Positions 9,860-20,187 of a stretch of DNA of 64,000 nucleotides are shown in pieces; position 1 is the first letter of the stretch; each line of letters starts with the position of its first letter. The position numbers and the translations under genes are program-made. Source of the stretch: Neoceratodus forsteri (taxonomy: Eukaryota > Chordata > Ceratodontiformes > Ceratodontidae); assembly GCA_016271365.2 (NCBI GenBank), contig JADMNL010000028.1, positions 94,457,501 through 94,521,500 of the forward strand, in the 5' to 3' direction. The notes under the pieces were generated by a model. The model had not been told where the DNA came from, ran no database searches, and was given only the letters and a program-made list of their open reading frames with translations.

Positions 9860-11330
9860 TACTTAGGAAATAGGCTCTGCAGCACTGCTGTATCAAACCT
9901 AGCATCACTCCTAGCCTGGATGTCTAGACAGTAATGCTTGGTAAAAGTATGGGCTGTTTTCCAGGTGGCTGCTTTACAGATCTCTAGGAGAGGTATGTCT
10001 CTGGCTGCAGCCAGAGAAGCAGCTGTACCTCTAGTCGAAATGAGTCCTCAGGCCTGAGGGGGTACTTTGCCTAGCTTTTCATAGCAGAATTGTATGCAAG
10101 AGACAATCCAGCTGGCAATAGTCCTTTTAGTAGCAGGTTTACCCTTTCCCACTTCACCATAAGTGAGAAACAACTGAGGACAGTCAAACCTAAGTGCCTT
10201 AGTGCACTTAATGTAGTAGCTAAGTACCCTCTTAACATCCAAACTGTGCAATCTTCTCTCTCCTGAAGAAGAATGATCAGTGAAAAACACAGGAAGGGAC
10301 ATGGATTGGTTGAGATGAAAATCTGAGACCACTTTCGGTAAGAATCTCCTGTTGGTTCTGAGAACCACCTTATCTCTATGAAAAGAAATAAAGTCAGGCT
10401 CTACTGACAGAGCTTGCAATTCACTGATGCGCCTGGCAGAGGTAAGAGCTACCATGAACACAGTTTTCCAAGTCAAGTATTTAAGTTCTGCTGAGGCCAA
10501 AGACTCAAAGGGTGGTTGCATGAGCTGAGCAATGCAAACATTAAGATCCCAAACAGGGGTAAGATCCTTAAAAGGGGGATTAGTATGAAGTAGTCCCTTA
10601 AAAAATTCACAGAACACAGGGTGGGAAGGTAGAGAAGAAGGCTTCCCCACTGACAAAAATGCAGAAACAGCAGATAGATGCACCTTGAGGGTAGCTGGTC
10701 TGAGGCCTAAGCTATTTAGATGAACCATATAGTCCAGAACTGCAGACAAGTCAGCAGAGTCTGGTGACATCTGTTTACTAGAACACCGAATACCAAACCA
10801 TTTCCATTTGGAGTTGTAGGTTTTCCTAGTGGCAGGTTTATGAGAAACCTTGAGAATGTCCAGAACCCCCCCCCCACCCGAGACAGATTCATATTTGCAT
10901 ATTCTAGCTCTTCAAGAGCCAAGCTTTGAGATTGAGAGACCGAAGACTGGGATACCAAATTTTCCCCTGAGAGGAAGTTAACAGATTGTGTTTTTTTGGG
11001 GGAGAGCCAGTGGAAGATGGACCACCAGCTACAGCAAGAGAGGATACAAAGGTTGCCTGGCCCAATCTGGAGCAATCAGGATGACCTTGCAAGATTGTGA
11101 CCTTATCTTGTCCAGAACTCTGAACACTAGAGGAAAGGGGGGAAAGGCAAACAGGAAATGTCCCAAACCAATCCAACAGTAGAGCATCCAGGGGGACTGA
11201 GCCCAATAATTGGGGGTCTGCATCAAAAAAGAGGAAGTTGGTGATTGCCTGGGGCTGCAAAGAGGTCTATCTGAGGAGTGCCCCATCTTAGAAATATCAC
11301 TTTTAGCACTAAAGGATCCAGGAACCATTC
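9860..11330 (-). pseudogene. DIRS tyrosine recombinase (D3)
   Basis: A frame at 10,048-10,770 gives the core-binding end and catalytic start: LDYMVHLNSLGLRPATLKV, LTWKTVFMVALTSARRISEL (catalytic Arg), HRDKVVLRTNRRFLPKVV and CIQFCYEKLGKVPPQA. The N-terminal part is at 10,716-11,260 in other frames, with a C-run (about 10,866-10,875) that breaks the frame. Past 10,048 the expected HxxR and terminal Tyr region continues in another phase to a stop near 9,860. Several shifts make it non-functional. Confidence 0.8.
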
Positions 11331-12830
11331 ATGATGGCCCTGAGAAATCCTGCTCAAAGCACCTGCTAACACATCGTCCTTTCCTGGAAGATGGACTGCT
11401 ACCAGGGATGTCTGTAGAAAATAGGCTAGAGACCAGACTTCCATGGCTTCTGTGCACAAGACTGTCAACTGAGTGCCTCCCTGCTTGTTGATGTACCACA
11501 TGGTGGTGGTGGTGTTGTCTGTTCTCACCTTAACCACCTTGTTTTGTACTGCCTTTGCGAAAGTTTGTAAGGCTAAGTATACTGCCCTGAGTTCCAGAAG
11601 GTTGATATGAAGGAGAGATTCCTGAGGGGACCACACTCCTTGTGCTGTGAGGGCTCCCAAATGAGCCCCCCACCCAAGGAGAGAAGCATTTGTGGTCAGA
11701 ACGACAGAATGAGTCTGAGACACAAATGGGACTCCTTATCTGAGATTGTCCTGATCCAACCACCACTGAAGAGCATGGATCAAGGTCTGAGTCACTGGAA
11801 TCAGTTTGGTGAGAGGATCTTTTTTCTGGGACCAAAAAGCCCTCAGGTGAAACTGGATATCTCTCATCTGAAACCTGGCCCCTGGAATCACTGCAGTGGC
11901 AGCTGCCATGTGGCCTAGTAGTTGGAGGAAATGTCTTGCTGGACAAGAGACCAGGAGACCAAATGAGGAAGCTAGGTCTGTAAGGGCCTTTACCCTTGAC
12001 AAGGAAAGAAAGGCCTTTGCCTGGACAGTGTCCAACTCCACCCCTATGAAGGTGAGGAACTGCACTGGTTCAAGAACTGACTTTGGAAGATTGAGGAGGA
12101 ATCCCAAGGAAATGAGCACTTGCTGGATCACTTGTAGGTTTGACTTGACTTGGTCTGGATACTGCCCCACAATGAGCCAGTCATCAAGATATGGGAAAAT
12201 AGAGATGTTCTGTCTCCGTAAAAAAGGCTACTACTACTCTTAGGCATTTTGTAAAGACCCTTGGTGCTGAAGTTAGCCCGAAAGGCATTGCCCTGAACTG
12301 ATAATGGCCTGAGGGCAGTTCGAATCTGAGATACTTTCTGTGGGAGCACCTGATGGGAATATGAAAGTAGGCATCCTTGAGGTCTAGGGAAGCTAGCCAG
12401 TCCCCTGGCTTCAGATAGGGAAGAATTATTCCCAGAGTCACCATTTTGAACTTTGGGTTCAGTAAATGCTTGTTGAAGTATCTTAGGTCTAGGATGGGCA
12501 GCCACTCCCCTGTCTTTTTTGGGGTAAGGAAGTATCTGGAGTACAGACCTTTGCCCCGAGAGATGTAGGAACTCTCTCTATGGCTCTGAGAGCTAACAGA
12601 GAGGAAACCTCTGCCTCTAGTGCAATGGTTTCAGAGATATTTGCAGGTGGAAAAGACCTGACCCTCAGCTTTGGGAACTTTTTGAAGCTGAGGGCCAGTC
12701 CCTGACTTACCACCTCCAGGACCCACTTGTCTGAGGTCACAGATGTCCAGGCCTGGAAGTAGTAAGCCAGCCTGTCTCCTACAGGGATTGGAGAGTCGAT
12801 TTGGGCTGACACCTCAGGGTGTCTGCTTGG
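11029..12830 (-). pseudogene. DIRS RT, RNase H and methyltransferase-like region (D3)
   Basis: RT pieces: motif A LASLDLKDAYFHIPI and motif B LPSGHYQFRAMPFGLTSAP at 12,184-12,444, then FTKCLRVVVAFF. The YLDD region is disrupted by a shift around 12,190-12,230. RNase H at 11,223-11,723 has LTTNASLLGWGAHL (the first Asp is Asn), INLLELRAVYLALQ, an extra Thr in the TDNTTTTMWYINKQG segment, and LPGKDDVLAGALSRIS (Asp to Gly beside the last catalytic motif). The methyltransferase-like tail IDLFAAPGNHQLPLF is followed by a shift. It is less likely to be active than D2 or D6. Confidence 0.8.
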
Positions 12831-14441
12831 CAGGTGCCTTAGTCTGAGAGGTGGATGCAGCCCTGCTCATCCCCCTCCTACCTCTCCCTCTAAAGAACCC
12901 CCTCTTGGAAAAAGGAGAGGAGGCCTGTGCCTGGTAGAAAGGCTTGTGAAAAGGCCTGCCCCGCCCCTAGCCTGCTGCTTCTGAGGAGTTGACTGCCTTT
13001 TCTTGGCTTGAGCACTCCTATAGGTGGTCCTGTACTCATCCATCTTTTTCATGTAGTTCTCTGTCTGCTCCCTAAACAGAGAATTACCTAAAACAGGAAA
13101 ATCCGTGACCTTAATCTTGGTATCCTGTGAGAGACTAGTACACCTGAGCCAAGCCATCCTCTGAAGAGCCACAGACGTAGTCATGACTCGTGATGAAACA
13201 TGATTGGAGTCCACAGCAGCATGAAACTGAATCTTAGATGCCTCTATCCCATCAGCAGCCACCTCCTCCAGCTCCTTGGCTAGCTGGGGGGGAAGCCTGC
13301 TTAGCCAGATCCAAAACAGACTCCCACCTGGACTTTTGGTATCTGGCTGCATAGGCCATGTAGTTAGCCTGTTTGAGTCCCAAAGAAGATGCCAGGTACT
13401 GCTTCTTAGCCATAGCATCTATCTTCCTGGAGTTCTTATCTGGGGCGCGAGAAGCCAAGGGTATGCTAGCCTTGTCACAGGCTGCAGCCTGCACTACCCC
13501 AACGTGGCTGCAATGTTGATACAAGAACTCCAAAGCTGAGCCTGACAACATGTCCATTCGTTTGTCCACTGGAGGCAATGAATTTGGAGTTTTCAGAAGC
13601 TTGTGAGTCTGTTTCCCAAAAGATTTGTGTAAGGGAACAGACAGTCTCTTGTACTCTGGGATGTCCATCATTTCCACAGAATCAGGCTCCTCCTGCTCCT
13701 CAACAGCTTCATCCACAGGGAGCTGGAGGGTGTCAGCCACTTTTTTGTAAAACATAAAGTGAGAAGGGGACTCAGAAAGCCTGACAGGGAAACTCCTGAA
13801 GGTCTATCTGGGGAGATGTCCAGTTCAATGGGCACATCCAGACCTTCCCCAATGTTCTCTTCCTCATCATCAAACTCTTCTTCCCCTTCCCACTCCGGCT
13901 CATAATATTCTTCCAAAGAATAATCTGAAACCAGGGGGAACCAACTGAACTGAGTGCCTACCGAGAGGTGCTGGATCGGACGGAACCAAAGGGAGCGATT
14001 CCACAATACTAATCGCCCTGGCAATTTCCTCAGCAGTTGGATGGTGAGGATCTGAATCTGAACCAGCCGACTTTTCCTTTTTTTTCGTTTTCACAGGAAC
14101 CGACCCCTCAGGGCCAGCTCTCCTCTTGCCCGAGGAAGTCTGGCCCTGGTCAGAGGGCACTCCCTCAGGTTTGGTCGGAACCGAACCGGGCTGGCCATCC
14201 AGGTCAGCGGACTTCTCAGCCTCTTTCCACCTAAGCCTGCCCAACCCTTTGTCTAGGCTGGTCTTAGGAAAATTTTTGCATATTTGGCAGTCTGAATTGA
14301 GGTGGTCAAACCCCAGACAATAAACACAGGTGGTGTGGGGATCAGCCTTAGCAAAAAGCCTCTCCACACACACACACACACACACACACTACAGTGCTGA
14401 AATCCAGTGAGCCCGGTTTTTCTTTTGGGTTTCTCAGACAT
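12831..14441 (-). pseudogene. DIRS Gag (D3) with CA-repeat expansion
   Basis: The start at 14,441 gives MSEKPKRKTGLTGFQHC. The Cys/His finger is then stretched by a (CA)n run into CSVCVCVCV, after which a second frame gives FAKADPHTTC and HLNSDCQICKNF. The acidic segment (EEEFDDEEE) lies at 13,668-14,024, and FYKKVADTLQLPVDEAVEE, DKRMDMLSGS and ACDKASIPLASRAP at 13,252-13,755. The C-terminal helices and MKKMDEYRTTYRSAQAKKRQ lie at 12,867-13,418. Four frames are needed to read it. Confidence 0.8.
14359..14388. repeat. (CA)n microsatellite inside D3 gag finger
   Basis: About 13 CA units. The same place in D2 has only a short CACACACA run, so the repeat grew from coding sequence. Confidence 0.88.
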
Positions 14442-14814
14442 GGCCACAGTAATTAGAACCAAACTTACCCTTTATACGGCTTCAGACCAGGTAAAACAAA
14501 CTTACTGGTTCCTAACCGTGTCACAGGTGTTGGAAAAAAACGTTAAACATGTTTTTTTTAGAACCGATAAGCACTGGGATCACCACAGATCAAATAGTGA
14601 TCGGTTCAGCTGAACCGATCGAAACAGTTTTTGGTTTTTTTTTTCATTTTACAATTTCTACAGTATTTCAATACAGTCCACTACCTTTACTACTTACTGT
14701 ACCACAGACAGGGATCTGAACGGAGAAACAAACAAAATGTTTGGATTAAACCGACGATTTTCCCAACGCAAACCGAAAGCGACAGGAGAAACTCTGGAGC
14801 AACTGTTCAGTTAG

Positions 14815-14992
14815 GCAGAGTAAAGAATCTGACGGTTACACTTGACTGTGCAGTAGACAGAGGTTTGAACCGAGCACAAGCTCAACGTTCTAGGCTCTCA
14901 GTATAGAGTTAACTCTTTCATCTCCGGAGCAGTTCAAGTGCTGGGGCTAACTGCATATTGTCAGAATACAGCAAGACTTCATGTTGTTTGAA
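14815..14992 (-). repeat. D3 5' inverted terminal repeat
   Basis: Reverse-complement partner of 9,238-9,440. The outer end CTTCATGTTGTTTGAA is followed by D1 gag sequence. The leader between it and the gag start (14,442-14,814) shows no other gene. Confidence 0.87.
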
Positions 14993-14999
14993 TAGCCTT

Positions 15000-15812
15000 T
15001 TTGTTGCTGGCACATCCATCCATCCTCTAGATGTAGTCTGGCTCCTCTTCCTCCTCAGTGGATTCCTGGGTGGAGAGATCCAGAGTTTGTGCCACTTGTT
15101 TCATAAAGACAATTTGGGAAGAAAAGTTCTCAGCTCCCTTAACAGGGGAGTCAGGGTGTTGGGGGTCAGGGGATACATCAGGTTCAAGAGGTTCCCCAAA
15201 ATCCTCATCATCCTCATCTTCCCCCTCAGCATTAACTTCAGCAAACTGCTCAAGTGAATCGGGAACCGAGGATGAACCAAGGTCCTAAACCGAGGCCTGT
15301 GAACCGGGCCGCTGAACCAGAACCTCGGTACCGGTTTGCAGCGCCTGAATTAATTCTTATAGCATTAGCCATTTCTTTTGCGGTTGGAACCAACGAACTT
15401 ATCGGTTGAGGTTCCTTAACCAAGTGTTTTTCCTTCCTTTTCTTCTTAGCAGAACTTGCCGGTTCCGCTGCAGTGTCTGAGGTTCTCTTCTTACCCGAGG
15501 AACCATCATCCTGGTCAGAGGGTTGTTCAATCGGTTCCTTGGGTTTCTCCTTTTGAGAAGAGGAAGGTTTATCCGAAGCTGGGTTAGCAGCCTTTTTGGA
15601 CATTTTTTCTCTCAGTCGATTTAAATGCCTATCAAGTGTCAACTGAGGAATTTTTTTTTTTTTTTTTTTTACAGATTTCACAATCTGCCTTCAGGTAGTC
15701 AACCTACACAGAAAACACAAATCACGTGAGGATCAGCTTTAGCAAATGGTTCTCCACACTCTGTACAATGCTGAAAACCCGTTGTGCTGGTTCTTTTCTT
15801 GGGTAGTGACAT
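15000..15812 (-). pseudogene. DIRS Gag, N-terminal half (D1)
   Basis: The start at 15,812 gives MSLPKKRTSTTGFQHC and the first half of the Cys/His finger (CTECGEPFAKADPHVIC). The second half is destroyed by a run of about 20 T (15,651-15,671 on the plus strand), which reads as poly-Lys. Further on come LDRHLNRLREKMSKKA, a basic-acidic region (SSAKKKRKEKHLVKEP) and, near 15,000-15,200, an acidic stretch followed by FMKQVAQTLDLSTQES and EEEEEPDYI. A stop follows, and then the junction with D3. Confidence 0.78.
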
Positions 15813-16204
15813 AATCAGAAGAAAACCCTCAGAAGTGGGTTTTCTGAGAGTCAGAAACACACAGTTAAACAAAGCTATTCCTTCCCCCCCAGTCAGTTTA
15901 GCAACTGACGAAAGAACCAACAGTTACCCCGGTTTCTTTCTTAAAAGACCAAAATTCAAACAACCAGCCCGGGGAAAGTTTTAATACGTAAATTTACCTT
16001 TTAAAATGTAAATGAATGTTCGGTTCCCTCCCGGTTAAAGGAACCGAGAAGAAACTGAAAAACTTACAGTAATAACACTAAATCTAGACTAATCTACCTG
16101 TAAACTCAAGGGCAGTGCTTTAAACACAAACAGAAATAAAAATTTACCTAAAAAAAAAAAAACAAGAAAATAAAATCTTCAAGAAAGATGAAAGAGGGCT
16201 GTCC

Positions 16205-16403
16205 AAGGCGTCTGTTCTAGGCAAGCGGAGTAAAGAATCTGACGGTTGCAGGATGTATTTCAGGAACAGTGCTTTGAAAACTGAGCTTGAGCCTAACATT
16301 CCATGATTAGCATAAGTTCTATTAACATTTCAGCTCCAGGGCAGTCTTATGGTGAGACCATACTGAATTTGTCAGAATACAGTAAGATTTCATGGGGTTT
16401 GAA
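16205..16403 (-). repeat. D1 5' inverted terminal repeat
   Basis: It shows the conserved AAGAATCTGACGGTTGCA start, a TGGTGAGACCATACTGAAT block and the outer end CAGAATACAGTAAGATTTCA plus TGGGGTTTGAA. It matches the complement of the D5 3' repeat and D5 ICR, not those of D2 or D3. The 15,813-16,204 leader holds no other feature. Confidence 0.8.
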
Positions 16404-17787
16404 CTATTGACACCAGAAGTAATAATTTAAATGTCCACAGCAGTAACTGGGATTGTGCAGTATGACTTTATTCACAGATGCTACTTAAAGCAAGGGTGGT
16501 CCCCCAAAGGTTTGTCATTGCAACACAGGTACACTCTTTTTTGCAGAAACACTGCTAGGCAGTACTGTTTTCCACAGAAATATCCCCTTTCCCTACAAGT
16601 GTATTCTTGTGGGATGTGCCACACACAAACTATTTCCAAACACATTTCCATTTCCAAAGTGTATATCTGTGGGATTTGCCACACACTTAAAAATCCTCCT
16701 GGCACTAACCGTTGCCCAGGGAAACCTAGTGCCCATCCACGAACCAGTTAGCCCTGCTTGAAACTCCAGATGGGGGTCCATCCACCCTTTGTCCCAACAA
16801 GCCTCTGCCATTCCTTTAGGGTTACACCAAATGAGACTCTAATCCCCAAGAATTGCTAAAGACTCCCAACTTTAAATTCAAATTCAGCACAGTTGTGGTG
16901 AAAGGGGTCCTGACCAGTGTGATCTAGCTGTGTCCAGGGGCACACACACCTCAGATGACTCACTAAGAGAACAGTCTCAAATCTACTGTACTCACATATT
17001 TGTTGCTCCTTCTTCCCTGGCATGGAAAGAACAGAAAGGCACCTTTTTCCTTTTTGGTAGCTTGTCAGATCCTCACACATTTTCCTTCCTTTAGGCAGCT
17101 GTATCTTGAGGACCTTCAGGGGATTGCCCCCTTGTATCCACAAAACTTGCAGTCCCCCTCACTCCCCCTGGAGCGAAACCACGGAGTCCTGCAGGCAAAC
17201 GGTTTCCACCACTTCACTGGCAAGCTGATAAATTTTACCAAACTAAGGTGAGAAATACCAGGGCCCCTTTGACCTCCTGCCACTCTGACTGCCACACTCA
17301 GACCAACTCACCGAACGATCTAAACTCCCCCTGAGCAGCCCACTCCACATTGGTGATTCTGCTGCGAGAGTTCTAAATGATGTAATCATCCATAGCTTAG
17401 TCTAGCTGAGTAAACAATGATGTCATTATGTAGAAAGCCCCTAATAAGCTCTCCACCAGCTGCCTTTTCCTACCTGCCTAAGACTAGCACTGATGGGAGT
17501 CTAGTAACCCCACAGGACTGGCTGGTTACACACACAGCCAACCAGATGCCCCTGCTGTCTGCCGCAAGGCTATGGTCTGGAACACAGACCACTCATCCTC
17601 TGGTCACCTTACGGGGTGAGGTGGCCAGTATTTTAGTATTGTTATTTATGCCACTGAAATACTGTACCTTTATAAGCCCCCCCAAACCAAATACCAGACC
17701 TTGCACAAACCCCTACAGGACTCAAAGAATGTGTACATTTGTGATTGAGCCGCAAGGTGAAATTGTGGTAATGTTTTGCCACAGTTT
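16404..17787. other. Anonymous DNA with a 60-bp tandem pair
   Basis: No gene, exon or known element was recognised. Two copies of a 60-bp unit (from 16,601 and 16,661) share GTGTAT...TGTGGGAT.TGCCACACAC. The rest looks unique or too diverged to classify. Confidence 0.5.
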
Positions 17788-18224
17788 TTAAAGGGCAACT
17801 GATGCGTGTGGGAAAACTTTTGAAAACACAATATTTAAGCACAACTCAGTTTATATTTTAACTATTTGCTTATTTCTGTCCCTTGTTTTTATTCTTACTA
17901 AAGATATCTGCATGTAAACAGAACTGCTGTCCCTTAGACTTTATCTGGTGCGACTACATATTCCCACCTGAAGTCCCAGCCCTTTGCTTGCGATTTCCCT
18001 AGCAGCAGGCTGTGATGTCACAAAGAGAGGATAATGGCTTTAAGTGGGGTCTGAACAACAGGAGCAGATGCATTTTAAAGCTCAATTGTGCTGTCTTCAT
18101 GCCAATATCCTTTATAATAAAGAACAAATGATGATTAATACTGAACATATTTTAATTATATGCTATATTTTGTCTAAATATTATGTTTCTCAAAGTTTTT
18201 CTAGAGGTGTCAGTTGCTCTTTAA
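17788..18224. mobile_element. TTAA-flanked MITE (piggyBac-like), P1
   Basis: A 437-bp segment bounded by TTAA on both sides with short inverted ends TTAAAGGGCAACTGA and TCAGTTGCTCTTTAA. It carries no coding capacity. Internal words (GCATGTAAACAGAACTGCTG, then CCCTTAGAC) recur in the MITE at 44,454. TTAA target sites point to the piggyBac superfamily (inference). Confidence 0.65.
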
Positions 18225-19235
18225 TGACAATCTGTTATTTTACCCCAAAAGGTAATTATTAAAGCTTTCCTTTTTTTTTTTTTAAATTGCCCTATTTTCC
18301 TAGAGGTCACTGCCATTGGGCAGAAGGACAGTAGAGAGGGATATAGGTCTGTGAGATGGAGAGTGTCACCCAAACTGGGCAGTGAGTTAAGAGTATAGGG
18401 GAACTCAACATCGTGAGACAGGGTGAAGCTTGGACCTAGCAGGGTGAACTAGTATGTAGGTGAAACAGCAGGATAGGTTAGGGTACACAGGAACCCCATC
18501 CTAAAGGCAACCACTTTATAACCCCCCAGACAGGACCCAGTGCCAAAGCAGCTAGGGATTCACCGCAACATTAGCACCTGGAGGGCATTTTCTGCCAGCA
18601 GTGGCACCCAGTGAGCGCCCATGCAGACTGACCATACCGACAGTACACAGTGTTAATAATGCAGCAGCCTGAATTTACACGATAAATGTTCCTGCTGTGT
18701 GAGTAGCAACTACGTCTCACCAGACAGCAACTAGGTACACAGCACTCAGCGGAATGGCTTCAGTGTGCCTCTTTTTTTTCTTTATCATTTCTTTATGCAC
18801 CCATCTCTTCCGGACCCTATCTTCCCTCTGCTCACCCAGCCCCATCACCCACCATTCCTGGGACTTACCTGGCTCCATGTGCCCCACGGATAACCCCCGT
18901 GGTGGGGCTAGGAGGGAGGCCCACACTCCCAACACACAGGTGACATCATCCGGATGAGCCAGGGCCCAGTCAGTGGCAGTGAGCCTGTGGTGAGTGGGGG
19001 AGTCATCCTTCTGATTGGGTCTGAGTTTCTCTATTTTCATGGCCCCTGACCACCTCCATGACACAAGGCATGTCCTGTCAGACCTTGCATACACAAGCAT
19101 ACCTCCACAGGAAGTAAACTCCACAGCCCATCTGCAAGGGTCGCTACTGTGCCAGATCCCACTGCTCTCCTTCCCCGGCTGGCAATGTTGCCACACAGCA
19201 GTGACACCCCAGACCTTAAACTGCCCAACTGGCTT
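18225..19235. other. Anonymous DNA
   Basis: Moderately GC-rich, with a pyrimidine tract near 18,770. No gene or clearly classifiable repeat was recognised. Confidence 0.4.
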
Positions 19236-19312
19236 CTCAGGCTCGCTTCCGAACCCAGGTTACCAGCATAGAAGCATGCAGTGCTACTGATTGGGCCATC
19301 AGGTGTTCCTTA
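19236..19312 (-). repeat. Possible tRNA-headed SINE start
   Basis: Read on the minus strand it shows a box-A-like TGGCCCAATCAGTAG and a box-B-like GGTTCGGAAGC about 35 nt apart. A similar head may lie at 52,325-52,372. The body of the SINE is not defined. Confidence 0.35.
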
Positions 19313-19587
19313 GTGTGCTTTTCTTTTAATAAATTTTAAATAAATGTTGCAATTTTTACATGAGAGGATACATTTGCCTTCTCTATTCATATTAAAGGAT
19401 AACCACCAAGAGGTACACACCATACTCTCCTCTTCAAGCAGAGCCCCTCATCTACACAATATGCACATCCTACTGCAGACTCCGTCTTGTGAAATGCATC
19501 AGAAGTTTTGTGTAATATTCATGAATGTTAATCAGTAATTCAGAAATTGCCCATGAATTGTATTGTTTGTATAAGAGGAAATTGTTT

Positions 19588-19765
19588 TAACCAGGAAAGG
19601 CACATTAAGCTGAAACATGTTTCCAGGTGTGACATGCGAGCACAAGGAAGTTAAGTGACTTGCTTAGGGTCACACAGTATGCAAGTTGGGGGCTGTGGGA
19701 TTCAAACCCAGGTCTCCATGTTTGCAGCTCTGAGCCATAAATCCCAGCGCTATACTGCCTCCTTA
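19588..19765 (-). repeat. MIR/CORE-like SINE fragment
   Basis: It contains AAGTGACTTGCTTAGGGTCA, CACAGTATGCAAGTTGG and GGATTCAAACCCAGGTCT, the reverse complement of the MIR-type tRNA-related region and the adjoining CORE-like segment. It begins with AACCAGGAAAGGCACATTAA, a common vertebrate SINE tail motif. Confidence 0.6.
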
Positions 19766-19779
19766 TAAGCATTATTCAT

Positions 19780-19950
19780 GAATTATATAAGTTTATGAAC
19801 AGATGAACAATGATGAACTTTGGGGACGTTTCATGAACAATCCAACCAACAAAACCCTCAGGCAGTTCATGAATGTTTGTGAACGTTCACGAATAATCAT
19901 GAACATACATGAGCAATGTTGCACATGGCCATTAATGAAACTTTTATGAA
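19780..19950. repeat. TGAAC/GTTCA-rich degenerate repeat, left part
   Basis: Dense short words such as TTCATGAA, GAACGTTCACGAAT and CATGAACATACATGA. The same vocabulary resumes at 27,335-27,510, beyond the inserted SINE and LINE. Confidence 0.6.
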
Positions 19951-19954
19951 TGTT

Positions 19955-20139
19955 TATTTTATTTATTTAGTTTTTGTTGACCGGGTAAGTGCACTGGACA
20001 AATCCTGCCTATTTTCAGACACGACCCGGGGAGGGGGATACAGATGAATGCCAACTGACCTTGAACCAGATTAAGCTGTTGGTGGTATTTTTAGTGAATG
20101 AGGGAAATTTGGCCAGGACACTGGGGAAATTCCCCTACT
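19955..20139 (-). repeat. SINE, 3' part (split by the LINE)
   Basis: Reading on the minus strand, CCTGGCCAAATTTCCC, then TTACCCGGTCAACAAAAAC and a TAAATAAATAAAA tail. It continues the SINE whose head and core are at 27,072-27,331. The break is at the duplicated AAATTCCCCTACT. Confidence 0.7.
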
Positions 20140-20187
20140 TCCTGCTTCCTGTGAGCAGGGGGGACCCATTTTCCTGTGGGACCAAGA

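Larger units (their letters stand above)
9236..14992 (-). mobile_element. DIRS element D3, full length
   Basis: A second complete DIRS copy of 5.76 kb, same orientation as D2 and directly adjoining it. It has the 3' repeat 9,238-9,440, ICR 9,716-9,822, recombinase, RT/RNase H, gag and the 5' repeat 14,815-14,992. The inner parts of its terminal repeats differ from those of D2 (a GAGAGCATAGAAC block instead of GCCAGGCATGGAA), so D2 and D3 are not a recent duplication of one copy. On its right it rejoins D1 gag. Confidence 0.9.
14993..16403 (-). mobile_element. DIRS element D1, right (5') segment
   Basis: The 5' part of D1: N-terminal gag, leader and 5' terminal repeat ending in GGGGTTTGAA at 16,403. 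The gag frame at its left edge continues exactly into the gag at 3,535 when the D2-D3 block is removed. Confidence 0.87.

Noticed and set aside
19580..19770. A functional tRNA gene at the tRNA-like sequences (also 19,236, 27,245 and 49,765)
   Set aside because: Boxes A and B are readable, but no complete cloverleaf can be drawn and each belongs to a SINE-like repeat.
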